DNA from: Caulobacter sp.
Lineage (GTDB): Bacteria > Pseudomonadota > Alphaproteobacteria > Caulobacterales > Caulobacteraceae
Direction: 5' to 3'
Assembly: GCA_030680355.1 (NCBI GenBank)
Contig: JAUXVF010000027.1
Coordinates: 124,001-188,000, forward strand
Length of the DNA: 64,000 bases
A program made the translations under genes and the position numbers. A model generated the notes under the pieces. It did not search any database and was not told the origin of the DNA. It was given only the letters and a program-made list of their open reading frames with translations. Below, piece by piece: positions 34,588-45,735 of this stretch (positions within the stretch are counted from its first letter, which is position 1; each line of letters begins with the position of its first letter).

Positions 34588-35736
34588 TTAGACCTCCCCC
34601 GCCCACGCCCGCACATCGGCCACGAACAAATCCGGCTCTTCCATCGCCCCGAAATGGCCGCCGGATGGCATGTCGGTCCAGCGGGTGATGTTGTAGGCGC
34701 GGTCGGCCCAGCTGCGCGGCGGGGCCGAATACAGCGCCTCGCCGGGGAAGTTGGCGAAGGCGGTCGGGGTTTCGCAGCGCTGGCCTTCCATGGCCGCGAT
34801 GCCGCCCTCTTCCATCAGGCCGCGGTAGTACCAGGCGCCGGTCGTGAAACTGCCAGTCATCACATAAATCATGACGTTGGTGATCAGCTGGTCGCGGGTA
34901 TAGGCGCCGATCAGCGGCTTGGTGCGCAGGTCCGACCAGTCGTAAAACCGCTCGAAAATCCAGGCCGCCTGGCCGACCGGGTTGCCGGCGCCGAGCCAGG
35001 CCAGGGACTGCGGCTTGGAGGCCTGCAGGCCGAAATAGGCGCCCAGCATCTGCATCATCATCTGGCTGTGCTGCAGCCAGGCGATTTCCTCCGGCGACTG
35101 CGGCCCGCCGCTGGGGCGGAAGCCGATCATGTTCAGGTGGATGGCTTTGACGTGGTCGCCGTGATCGAAGCCCAGCCACGATGTCACAAGCCCGCCCCAG
35201 TCGCCGCCCTGGGCGAGGTAGGTCGAATAGCCCAGCACATCGGTCATCAGCGTATTGAACAGCCGCGCCGTGGCCCGCTGGCCGATCGGCCGCGTCGGCT
35301 TCGAGGAAAAGCCAAAGCCCGGCAGGCTGGGCACGATGACGTCGAAGGCGTCCTCGGCCTTGCCGCCGTGCTTCGAGGGGAAGGCCAGCTTTTCGATCGA
35401 GGCCCAGAACTCATAGTGGCTGCCCGGCCAGCCGTGGGTCAGCAGCAGCGGCCGCTTGCCACCCGCCTCGCCGACGACATGGACGAAATGCAGGTCGAAA
35501 TCCTCGACCCGGGCGGTGAACTGCGGAAACCGGTTCAGCTCGGCCTGGGCCGCGCGCCAGTCGTATTTGTCGGCCCAGTGGGCGCAGGTCTCTTCAAGGA
35601 AGGCCGCGTCGCAGCCGTAGAGCCAGCCGTCGTCGACCGCCGGCGCCGGCGGCCAGGGATAGTGGCGCACCTGGTCGAGCACGCGCCGGACGTCGGTCTC
35701 GGCCCAGTCGACCTTGAAGGGTTTGGGTTGGGTCAT
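34588..35736 (-). CDS. Epoxide hydrolase (EHN domain, alpha/beta hydrolase)
   Basis: A 382-aa protein with the epoxide hydrolase N-terminal region (FKVDWAETDVRRVLDQVRHYPWP, YDWRAAQAELNRFPQFTARVEDFDLHFVH) followed by an alpha/beta-hydrolase domain: LLLTHGWPGSHYEFW (oxyanion H-G-W-P), VPSLPGFGFSSKP, and the nucleophile elbow AQGGDWGGLVTSWLG with Asp in G-D-W-G-G. It opens epoxides to diols; juvenile-hormone-type and microsomal-type relatives share this layout. Confidence 0.9.
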   Translation of the reverse strand: MTQPKPFKVDWAETDVRRVLDQVRHYPWPPAPAVDDGWLYGCDAAFLEETCAHWADKYDWRAAQAELNRFPQFTARVEDFDLHFVHVVGEAGGKRPLLLTHGWPGSHYEFWASIEKLAFPSKHGGKAEDAFDVIVPSLPGFGFSSKPTRPIGQRATARLFNTLMTDVLGYSTYLAQGGDWGGLVTSWLGFDHGDHVKAIHLNMIGFRPSGGPQSPEEIAWLQHSQMMMQMLGAYFGLQASKPQSLAWLGAGNPVGQAAWIFERFYDWSDLRTKPLIGAYTRDQLITNVMIYVMTGSFTTGAWYYRGLMEEGGIAAMEGQRCETPTAFANFPGEALYSAPPRSWADRAYNITRWTDMPSGGHFGAMEEPDLFVADVRAWAGEV

Positions 35737-35760
35737 CAGCAGCTCTCCCGATCAAGCGTG

Positions 35761-35861
35761 GTGCGTCCTTCGACACGCCGCTTCGCGGCTGCTCAGGATG
35801 ACATGCTTCCTTTGTACGTCATGGTGAGCAGCACCCGAAGGGTGCGTGTCGAACCGCGCAA
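35761..35861. repeat. Palindromic repeat family C
   Basis: GTGCGTCCTTCGACACGCC with CTGCTCAGGATGACATG at the left and GTCATGGTGAGCAGC with GGTGCGTGTCGAACCGCGC at the right. Between the epoxide hydrolase gene and the upstream TetR gene on the same strand. Confidence 0.88.
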
Positions 35862-35877
35862 CCTTCCCCGACGGCGG

Positions 35878-36480
35878 TCAAGCGCCCGGCGCGATGCCCT
35901 TGAGGATGGCGGCGAACAGGTCGCGTCTGAGCGCGGACGGGTCCACCTCCGGCGACAGCTTGCCGGCCATCTGCAGCACCAGCCCGCCGTGCAGGGCCGC
36001 CCAGAGCATGTTGGCGATCATCACCGGCTCGCCCTCGGCCAGGCCCGACGCGACCAGACCCTCGGCGTGGCGGACCAGCATGGTCCGGGCCCGGGTCGAG
36101 GCGGCGACCAGTTCGGGATAGTCGGCCTCGCCGGGCTGGGAGACGTCGAACATCAGGCGGTAGGCGTCGGGATGTTCGAGGGCGAAGCGGATATAGGCGC
36201 GGCCGGTGTCGCGCGACTTTTCCATGGGATCGGGCGCGGCGGCGGCCGCCGCCTCCATGGCCGCGGCGAAGCGGGAAAAGCCGCTGGCCCGCACGGCGGC
36301 GAGGATGGCGTCTTTGTCCTTGAAATAGCGATAGGGCGTCATCGGACTGACGCCCAGGGCCTGGGCCAGCTGGCGCATGGTCATGCCGTCGGGGCCGTGC
36401 TCGGCGAACAGATGCTCGGCGGCGGCGATCAGACGCTCGCGGAAGTCGGCGACATCAGTGTCGGTGAGCAGGCGGGGCAT
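35878..36480 (-). CDS. TetR-family transcriptional regulator
   Basis: A 200-aa regulator: DFRERLIAAAEHLFAEHGPDGMTMRQLAQALGVSPMTPYRYFKDKDAILAAVRASGF is the DNA-binding domain, and the C-terminal part resembles the TetR_C WHG type (EHPDAYRLMFDVSQPGEADYPELVAA). Divergent from the DUF2855 gene with 78 bp between start codons, where a TTTAC-N3-GTACA element lies. A closely similar element precedes the carotenoid oxygenase gene, suggesting a two-promoter regulon. Confidence 0.88.
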   Translation of the reverse strand: MPRLLTDTDVADFRERLIAAAEHLFAEHGPDGMTMRQLAQALGVSPMTPYRYFKDKDAILAAVRASGFSRFAAAMEAAAAAAPDPMEKSRDTGRAYIRFALEHPDAYRLMFDVSQPGEADYPELVAASTRARTMLVRHAEGLVASGLAEGEPVMIANMLWAALHGGLVLQMAGKLSPEVDPSALRRDLFAAILKGIAPGA

Positions 36481-36521
36481 CGGGCGTCGAACGGTTGTTT
36501 GAGGGCGGGAAGGCAGATAGG

Positions 36522-36534
36522 TTTACAGCGTACA
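36522..36534. promoter_or_regulatory. Putative TetR operator, copy 1
   Basis: TTTAC-AGC-GTACA within the TetR/DUF2855 divergent region. It shares TTTAC-N3-GTA-M-A with 37648-37660. Position between the two divergent start codons suits control of both. Confidence 0.5.
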
Positions 36535-36558
36535 TACACAACCGCAAGGGAGACGACC

Positions 36559-37626
36559 ATGTCCACGGCCGCCTGGGATTTCATCGTCTCCAAGGGTGAT
36601 CTGCGCCAGACCCGCGTCGATGTCGCGCCGCCGGCCGATCTGGCCGAGGGCGACATCCGTCTGAGCGTCGATTCCTTCGCCCTGACCGCCAACAACATCA
36701 CCTACGCCGTCTATGGCGAGCGGATGGGCTACTGGAAATTCTACCCAGCGCCCGAGGGCTGGGGCCGGGTGCCGGTCTGGGGCTACGCCACGGTCGAGGC
36801 CTCGCGCCATCCCGAAATCGCCGTCGGCCAGCGGTTCTTCGGCTATGTGCCGATGTCGAGCCATATGACGGCCACGCCGCGCAAGACCGGCGGCGGCTTC
36901 TTCGAGACCGCGCCCTGGCGGGCCGAGCTGGCCGCGCCCTACAACCAGTACCGGGTCGTCGACGCGAGCGAGACCCACGAGGACCAGCAGTCGTTGCTCT
37001 ATCCGCTGTTCATGACCTCGTTCCTGATCGACGACATGCTGACCGATAACGATCTCTACGGCGCCGCGTCGGTCGTGCTGTCGAGCGCCTCGAGCAAGAC
37101 CGCCATCGGTCTGGCCCATCTGCTGCACCGCGCCGGCAAGGTGAAGGTGGTCGGGCTGACCTCGCCGGGCAATGTCGCCTTCGTCGAGAGCCTGGGCTGC
37201 TACGATCAGGTCGTTCCCTATGCCGGCCTGGGCGGGGCCGCGATCGCCGGGCCGGTGGTCTATGTCGACTTCGCCGGCGACGCGGCCGTGCGCGCGGCGG
37301 TGCATCACCGGTTCGCCGAGGCCCTGGTCCATGACTGCGTGGTCGGCGGCACCCACTGGGAGGCCGCGCCCGAGCGCCCCACCGATCTGCCCGGCGCCCC
37401 GCCGACCTTCTTCTTCGCCCCCGACCGCATCACCAAACGTCGCGCGGACTGGGGTCCCGGCGGGCTGGAGGCGAAGTTCGGCGAGGCCTGGCCGGTGTTC
37501 ATCGATGACGCCACCCGCTGGATGACCGTACGCCATCTGAAAGGGCCGGAGGCGACCGCCGCGGCCTTCAAGGAGGTTCTCGACGGCCGGACCCCGCCCA
37601 GCGACGGGATCATCGTCCGTCCCTGA
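36559..37626 (+). CDS. DUF2855 family protein (quinone-oxidoreductase-like)
   Basis: A 355-aa protein starting MSTAAWDFIVSKGDLRQTRV. Characteristic stretches are SFALTANNITYAVYGERMGYWKFYPAPEGWGRVPVWGYATV, RFFGYVPMSSHMTATP, VVLSSASSKTAIGLAHLL and RITKRRADWGPGG. DUF2855 proteins resemble medium-chain reductases in layout but lack the standard dinucleotide fingerprint; their activity is unknown. Divergent from a TetR gene and 66 bp upstream of a carotenoid oxygenase gene with the same candidate operator. Confidence 0.85.
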   Translation: MSTAAWDFIVSKGDLRQTRVDVAPPADLAEGDIRLSVDSFALTANNITYAVYGERMGYWKFYPAPEGWGRVPVWGYATVEASRHPEIAVGQRFFGYVPMSSHMTATPRKTGGGFFETAPWRAELAAPYNQYRVVDASETHEDQQSLLYPLFMTSFLIDDMLTDNDLYGAASVVLSSASSKTAIGLAHLLHRAGKVKVVGLTSPGNVAFVESLGCYDQVVPYAGLGGAAIAGPVVYVDFAGDAAVRAAVHHRFAEALVHDCVVGGTHWEAAPERPTDLPGAPPTFFFAPDRITKRRADWGPGGLEAKFGEAWPVFIDDATRWMTVRHLKGPEATAAAFKEVLDGRTPPSDGIIVRP

Positions 37627-37647
37627 GGCGCGGGTTGCCATCAATTG

Positions 37648-37660
37648 TTTACGGTGTAAA
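37648..37660. promoter_or_regulatory. Putative TetR operator, copy 2
   Basis: TTTAC-GGT-GTAAA, a perfect 5+5 inverted repeat, in the 66-bp gap between the DUF2855 gene and the carotenoid oxygenase gene. It matches the element at 36522-36534 in 9 of the 10 arm positions. Confidence 0.5.
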
Positions 37661-37692
37661 TTGACCGCCAGACAACGCACTGGGAGGCCGAC

Positions 37693-39081
37693 ATGGACCG
37701 TGACGCTCGCATCAATCCCTATCTGGCGGGGAACTTCGCCCCGATCCGGTCCGAAGACGACTTCCAGCTGGAAGTGACCGGCGAGATGCCGGCCGGCCTG
37801 CGCGGCGCCCTCTATCGCACCGGTCCCAATCCGCAGTTCGAGCCGCGCGACCCCAACCATCACTGGTTCTCCGGCGACGGCATGGTGCACGGTTTCTTCG
37901 TCGAGAACGGCGCCGTCAGCTATCGCAACCGCTATGTCCGCACCCCGCGCTGGGAGGTCGAGAACAAGGCCGGCAAGTCGCTGTTCGGCAGCTTCGGCAA
38001 TCCGATGACCACCGACCCGGAGGTGTTTGGGCAGGACTCCGGCGTCGCCAACACCAACATCGTCTGGCACGGCGGCCGCCTGCTGGCGCTGGAAGAGGCG
38101 CATCAGCCGTTCGGGCTCGACCCAAAGACCCTGGCGCCGCTCGGCTACCAGGACTTCGGCGGCAAGGTCACGGCCCACCCCAAGGAAGACCCGCAGACGC
38201 ATGATCTGGTGTTCTTCGGTTACGCGGACTCCCCGATGCCCTTCTCGGCCAACGTCAGCTACGGCGTCATGGGCGCCGACGGGACGCTGAAGCGCCGCGA
38301 CACCTTCGAGGCCCCCTACTGCTCGATGATCCACGACTTCATGGTCACCAAAGGCCATGTGCTGTTTCCCGTCCTGCCCCTGACCGGCAGTATGGAACGG
38401 GCCATGGGCGGCAAGCCCGCCTTCGCCTGGGAACCCGAGAAGCCGGCCCTGGTCGGGGTCATGGCCCGCGACGCGGCGGTCGAGACGATCCGCTGGTTCC
38501 AGACCGACGCCTGTTACGTCTTCCACGTCATGAACGCCTGGGACGAGGACGGGAAGATTGTCGCCGATGTGATGAAATACGCCGTCGCCCCGCTGTTCCC
38601 GCTGGCCGACGGCAGCCGCGGCCAGCAGGCCGGAGCCTATCTGGTGCGCTGGACCTTCGACCTCAATGACGCCTCCGACGCCATCAAGGAGGAGCCGCTC
38701 GACGACCTGGCCGGCGAATTCCCCCGCTTCGACGAACGGTTCAGCTTCAAGGCCAACCGCCACGGCTGGTTCGCCAGCCAGACGGTCAACCCCGGCGACA
38801 TCCGCACCAATGGCCTCAGCCACATCGACCTGACCACCGGCAAGCGGTCGGACTGGGTCAGCGGCGAGGGCGACGCGGTGTCCGAACCGGTGTTCGTGCC
38901 GCGCACGGCCGACGCGCCGGAAGGCGACGGCTGGATCCTGGCGGTGCAGTATCTGGCCACCGAGAACCGCAGCGACATGGTGGTGTTCGACGCCCAGGCC
39001 ATGGCCGCCGGACCGATCGGTCGCGCCAAGATGCCCCGGCGACTTCCGTTCGGCTTCCACGGCAACTGGGCCGGCGGCTGA
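37693..39081 (+). CDS. Carotenoid/stilbene cleavage oxygenase
   Basis: A 462-aa seven-blade propeller oxygenase. Opening NPYLAGNFAPIRSEDDFQLEVTGEMPAGLRGALYRTGPNPQFEP and HHWFSGDGMVHGFFVENG are typical. The four iron histidines lie in VTAHPKEDP, CSMIHDFMVT, CYVFHVMNAWDE and the C-terminal FGFHGNW. It splits a C=C bond in carotenoids, apocarotenoids or lignin-type stilbenes with O2. GGGAGG precedes the ATG at 37693. The 3' end is 7 nt from the convergent kinase gene. Confidence 0.92.
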   Translation: MDRDARINPYLAGNFAPIRSEDDFQLEVTGEMPAGLRGALYRTGPNPQFEPRDPNHHWFSGDGMVHGFFVENGAVSYRNRYVRTPRWEVENKAGKSLFGSFGNPMTTDPEVFGQDSGVANTNIVWHGGRLLALEEAHQPFGLDPKTLAPLGYQDFGGKVTAHPKEDPQTHDLVFFGYADSPMPFSANVSYGVMGADGTLKRRDTFEAPYCSMIHDFMVTKGHVLFPVLPLTGSMERAMGGKPAFAWEPEKPALVGVMARDAAVETIRWFQTDACYVFHVMNAWDEDGKIVADVMKYAVAPLFPLADGSRGQQAGAYLVRWTFDLNDASDAIKEEPLDDLAGEFPRFDERFSFKANRHGWFASQTVNPGDIRTNGLSHIDLTTGKRSDWVSGEGDAVSEPVFVPRTADAPEGDGWILAVQYLATENRSDMVVFDAQAMAAGPIGRAKMPRRLPFGFHGNWAGG

Positions 39082-39088
39082 CGCCCGA

Positions 39089-41461
39089 TCAGGCCGCCGG
39101 ACCCTCGGCTCCCTCGACAGCGGCGACGACCATGCCAATCAAGTCCCCTGCGACCAACGGCTTGGTCAGGAAATCGTCGGCCCCCGCCTCGTAGGACAAC
39201 GTCCGGTGCTCGGGCAGGGCATTGGCCGTCAACATGCAGATCGGCGTCCGGGGCCGCCCCTCGGCGCACTCCTGTTGGCGTATCTGACGAACGGCCTCCA
39301 CGCCGTCCATGACCGGCATGTGCATGTCCATGAGGATCAGATCGAAGGTCTCCGCGGCGGCGGCCTCGACCGCCTGCTGACCATTTTCCACGCTGATCAT
39401 GCAGACGTCGAGCGGATCGAGGATCAATTCCACCACCCGGCGGTTGGTCGGATGATCCTCGGCCAGCAGAATGCGGGGCGCGCGCGTCCGGGGCTCGATC
39501 TCGGGAGCGGTGACGGGTGCGGACACGGACGGATCGCCCGCGTCCGTCTCCACGGGCGTCAGCGGCAATTCAAAGGTGAAGGTTGCGCCCCGCCCCAGGG
39601 TCGACTGAACCTCGATCGTTCCCCCCATCAGCTCGACCAGGACCTTGCAGATGGACAGGCCCAGGCCCGTGCCGCCAAAGCGTCGGGTGATCGAACTGTC
39701 AGCCTGTTCGAACCTGTCGAACAGTCGGGCCTTCATGTCCTCGGAAAAGCCAATGCCGCTGTCCTGAACGCCGAAGCGGATCCAGCAGCCGTCGGCGCGC
39801 TGGACCGGCGCCGCTACGGCCAGGGTGATCCGTCCCTGGTCAGTGAATTTGACAGCGTTGCTGAGCAGGTTGTTGAGGATCTGCCGGATCCGTTTTTCAT
39901 CACCCCGGAAATGGCGGCAGGCCTCGTCCGGCAGCACCAGATTGAAGGTCACGCCCTTGTCGCGCGCACCTCCGCTAAACAGGGCCGCTGCGTTGCGAAC
40001 CAGGGCGCCGAGGTCGAACGGATCCTGACTGATCTCCAGCCGGCCCGCCTCGACCTGGGCAAGGTCGAGGATGTCGGTGAGCAGCGCCTGGAGCGCCAGC
40101 CCCGAACTCACGATGAGGTCAACCATCTCCTCCTGGTGCGGATCGGTAATGGATCGGGCCAGGGCTCCGGCCACGCCGAGCACGCCGTTCAGAGGCGTCC
40201 GGAGCTCATGGCTCATGTTGGCGAGGAAGGCAGACTTGGCGCGATTGGCCTCCTGCGCCTGGTCGCGGGCCTCGATCAGGTGGGCCTCGGTCTCATAGCG
40301 TTCCGACAGATCCCGCACGATGGTGGTGAAGAGGACCTCCCCACCCGCCCTGGTCCTTGCCAGCGACGCTTCGATCGGGATTTCCTCGCCGTTCTTTCTG
40401 AGGCCGGTCACCGGTCGCCTTTGGGCCATCTGCAAACTTTCCGCGCGCCCGTTCGCGAACCGTTCGACATGGCCGGCGTGCCCCCCGCGGAACCGCTCCG
40501 GCATGAGTAGCTCGACGCTTTGGCCGACCACCTCGTGGGCCTGGTAGCCGAACACGGTTTCGGCGCCGGCGCTGAACACGATGATCTGGCCCGTCTCATT
40601 GGCCACGATGATCGCTTCAGGAGAAATCCTGAACAGCCCTGACAGCATGTCACGATTGCGCGACGCCGCCCGCTCGACCTCGTGCAGGTCGGTAACGTCC
40701 TGCACCGCGCCGAGCATGCGCAGCGGGCGACCGTCCGCCGCGCGCTCGACCTCGCCCCGCTCACGGACATAGCGGACCGCGCCGTCGGGCCGGAGAATTC
40801 GGTGGTTGATGTCATAGTCCGCGCCGTCTTCCACGGCGCGCTGTACGGCCTGTTCGACCAGGGTCCGGTCATCAGGGTGCACCTGTTCCAGAAAGGCTGG
40901 GTAGCTGGGCCTGAATGCTCCGGGAGTCAGGCCGAAAATCCGAAAGATTTCATCCGACCACGTCAGGTCATCGGTGAGAATGTCCCATTCCCAGCAGCCG
41001 GTGTTGGAGAGGGCCTGCGCCCGATCGAGTCGCCGGAGGATCACGTCCAGATGCGGGGCGGCGCGAACGTCGGTGTTCGGAGCCCGGATCCGGAACAGGA
41101 AGGCGGCCCGGTCGCCTCGCGCCACCTTTTCGGCGTTGAGGCTCAGCCGACGCGGAGCGCCGTCGCCACAGCGAAAGTTGAATTCGCCCCCATTGTCCCA
41201 CCAGCCCTCGATGAGACTGCTTTCAAGGTCCTGAAAGGGGAAGTTGACCGGCCAGAACCGCCCCCTCTCCACCGATGCCGGGTCATGCCCCAGATCCTCA
41301 ATGCAGAAATTCCGGGCCGCGGAATTCAGGACGAAATTGGACTTATCGTCAGCGTCGACACAAATTGCAGGAACAGATATCCAATCAACCAGGTCCTGAA
41401 GCAAATCTTTGCCATCAGAGATTTTCACATTACCTGACACGTGGTCGATCACGTCGTTCAA
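39089..41461 (-). CDS. Hybrid sensor histidine kinase (PAS-PAS-HisKA-HATPase-REC)
   Basis: A 790-aa cytoplasmic hybrid kinase without obvious membrane helices. An N-terminal PAS-like region (1-130) precedes PAS (about 150-265, NTGCWEWDILTDDLTWSDEI), PAS (about 275-395, ISPEAIIVANETGQIIVFSAGAETVFGY), HisKA with phospho-His418 (MSHELRTPLNG), HATPase (NNLLSNAVKFTDQG, QDSGIGFSEDM, GTGLGLSICK) and a receiver with Asp712 (LILMDMHMPVMDG). Start is TTG 41461, the first start codon after an in-frame stop; no strong ribosome-binding site is visible. Unlinked to an obvious response partner. Confidence 0.9.
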   Translation of the reverse strand: MNDVIDHVSGNVKISDGKDLLQDLVDWISVPAICVDADDKSNFVLNSAARNFCIEDLGHDPASVERGRFWPVNFPFQDLESSLIEGWWDNGGEFNFRCGDGAPRRLSLNAEKVARGDRAAFLFRIRAPNTDVRAAPHLDVILRRLDRAQALSNTGCWEWDILTDDLTWSDEIFRIFGLTPGAFRPSYPAFLEQVHPDDRTLVEQAVQRAVEDGADYDINHRILRPDGAVRYVRERGEVERAADGRPLRMLGAVQDVTDLHEVERAASRNRDMLSGLFRISPEAIIVANETGQIIVFSAGAETVFGYQAHEVVGQSVELLMPERFRGGHAGHVERFANGRAESLQMAQRRPVTGLRKNGEEIPIEASLARTRAGGEVLFTTIVRDLSERYETEAHLIEARDQAQEANRAKSAFLANMSHELRTPLNGVLGVAGALARSITDPHQEEMVDLIVSSGLALQALLTDILDLAQVEAGRLEISQDPFDLGALVRNAAALFSGGARDKGVTFNLVLPDEACRHFRGDEKRIRQILNNLLSNAVKFTDQGRITLAVAAPVQRADGCWIRFGVQDSGIGFSEDMKARLFDRFEQADSSITRRFGGTGLGLSICKVLVELMGGTIEVQSTLGRGATFTFELPLTPVETDAGDPSVSAPVTAPEIEPRTRAPRILLAEDHPTNRRVVELILDPLDVCMISVENGQQAVEAAAAETFDLILMDMHMPVMDGVEAVRQIRQQECAEGRPRTPICMLTANALPEHRTLSYEAGADDFLTKPLVAGDLIGMVVAAVEGAEGPAA

Positions 41462-41636
41462 TCCAAGGTTTACTCGAGTCGCCAGCAGATCACTGTTTGC
41501 GGCGAATAGCTTTAAAGTTCATTAGCTATGTTATCATCGAGTCCGCCTTCCCGCCACGGGCAGCCGCGCGCCAAGGCGCGCTCGCGTCGCGGAATCAGCA
41601 GTTATCCTGGTTTGAGCCGGGCCCCCGGCCCGCGTC

Positions 41637-44408
<2,772 letters not shown>

Positions 44409-44508
44409 ACGTTGGGAAATCCGGTGAAAAGGCCATGCGCTGCAGTGGTTCGGTGATCGGGAAAGGCCTTTCGACCCCTCGGAAATCCGTCCGTCCAAGC
44501 GCGCGGGA

Positions 44509-44537
44509 GACTTAAGCAGCGGGTCTGCCAGTGTCAA
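44509..44537 (-). promoter_or_regulatory. Candidate sigma-70-type promoter for secA
   Basis: On the minus strand TTGACA (44532-44537), a 17-nt spacer and TAAGTC (44509-44514). The -35 box is a perfect consensus, the -10 box is weak. It would give a 5' leader of about 95 nt. The remainder of the 310-bp secA/PpiC gap shows no gene. Confidence 0.5.
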
Positions 44538-44718
44538 CGTGAGCGCCGGGCGGCGACAAACGATGGGACCTTTGCGCCACAGGGCCTCCGGGGCAGGACA
44601 AGCCGTCCCAAGGGACAGGTCGGCCTGTCCGGCGGGCGCCGGCGGGCGAGCCGCATTCCACTGGACCCGAAACCGCGCTAGGACCGACAGCTGAGGCTCC
44701 CGTGGAGAACTGGCCGTC

Positions 44719-45735
44719 ATGAAGATCGCAACGACCGGCATTTGGGGCGTCATCGCCGCCCTGGCCCTGGCGCTGACCCTGACCGCCTGTGGCGAACCCG
44801 AAGGCTCGGACAAGCCGCCGCAGCCGGGCGACGTCGCCGTGGCCAAGGTCGACGGCAAGTCCGTCTGGACGTCGGATGTGAAGCGCGAAGCCGTGGCCCA
44901 GGGCCTGATCGGCGAGGGCGAGCCGCTCGACATGTCCTCTGACCTGTTCCGCCGGGTGCTGGACGAAGTCGTCGACCAGAAGCTGCTGGCCGCCGAGGCC
45001 GTCAAACGCAAGCTGGACCACGATCCGGTGGCCCAGCGCCGGCTGGCCGCGGCCCGTGAACGGATTCTGGGCGACATGCTGGTCGAAAGCGTCGTCGAGA
45101 AAGCCGTGACCCCCGGCGCCATCCGCGGCCTCTATCAGGAGCAGCTGCGGCTCTCCAAGGAGTCCGACGAGATCAAGGCCCGCCAGATCATCGTCGCCAC
45201 CGAGCCGGAGGCCGAACAGATCCGGAAGCTGCTGGCGGCCGGCGCCTCGTTCGAGGCCCTGGCCATGGAGCGCTCCACCGACAGCGCCACGCGGTTCAGC
45301 GGCGGCGACATCGGCGGCTATTTCACCCTGGATGTGATGCCGGAATCCTATGTCGGCGCGCTCAAGGGCGCCAAGCCCGGCGATCTGATCGGTCCCTTCG
45401 CCGTCGACGGCGGCTGGGCCCTGATCAAGGTCGAGGAAAAACGCCAGGAGGCGCCGATCACCTTCGAGGCGGCGCGGCCGCAGATCGTGCGCTTCCTGAC
45501 CTATGACCAGGTCCGCGACCTGCTCGAGAAACTGCGCGGCGCGGCCCGGGTGCAGCTGCTTCTGGGCAAGGCCCAGGACGTGCCCGGCGCGCCCCGCGAG
45601 CCGGCGTCCGCCCCGCCGGGAGAAGCGTCGGACGACGCCGAGCCGGCGACGGAACCTGCCGCGCCCGACACCCAGGCCAAGCCGACGCCGGCCGTCAAGG
45701 CTCCCGCCACGCCAGCAAAGCCCGCGAAAAAATGA
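44719..45735 (+). CDS. Peptidyl-prolyl isomerase lipoprotein (PpiC/parvulin)
   Basis: A 338-aa protein with lipoprotein signal [12 protein letters not shown] (Cys24), an N-terminal SurA-like helical region ([40 protein letters not shown]), a parvulin domain at about 145-250 ([66 protein letters not shown]) and a Pro/Ala/Lys-rich tail. It assists folding of exported proteins. Divergent from secA, and it overlaps argJ by ATGA. Confidence 0.9.
   Translation: MKIATTGIWGVIAALALALTLTACGEPEGSDKPPQPGDVAVAKVDGKSVWTSDVKREAVAQGLIGEGEPLDMSSDLFRRVLDEVVDQKLLAAEAVKRKLDHDPVAQRRLAAARERILGDMLVESVVEKAVTPGAIRGLYQEQLRLSKESDEIKARQIIVATEPEAEQIRKLLAAGASFEALAMERSTDSATRFSGGDIGGYFTLDVMPESYVGALKGAKPGDLIGPFAVDGGWALIKVEEKRQEAPITFEAARPQIVRFLTYDQVRDLLEKLRGAARVQLLLGKAQDVPGAPREPASAPPGEASDDAEPATEPAAPDTQAKPTPAVKAPATPAKPAKK

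Noticed and set aside
34579..36558. Very long upstream extension of the DUF2855 reading frame
   Set aside because: It runs antisense through the epoxide hydrolase and TetR genes. The DUF2855 protein starts naturally at ATG 36559 behind AAGGGAG.
44409..45122. Upstream extension of the secA frame across the PpiC gene
   Set aside because: The extension is antisense to the PpiC lipoprotein gene; the standard SecA N terminus begins at 44408.
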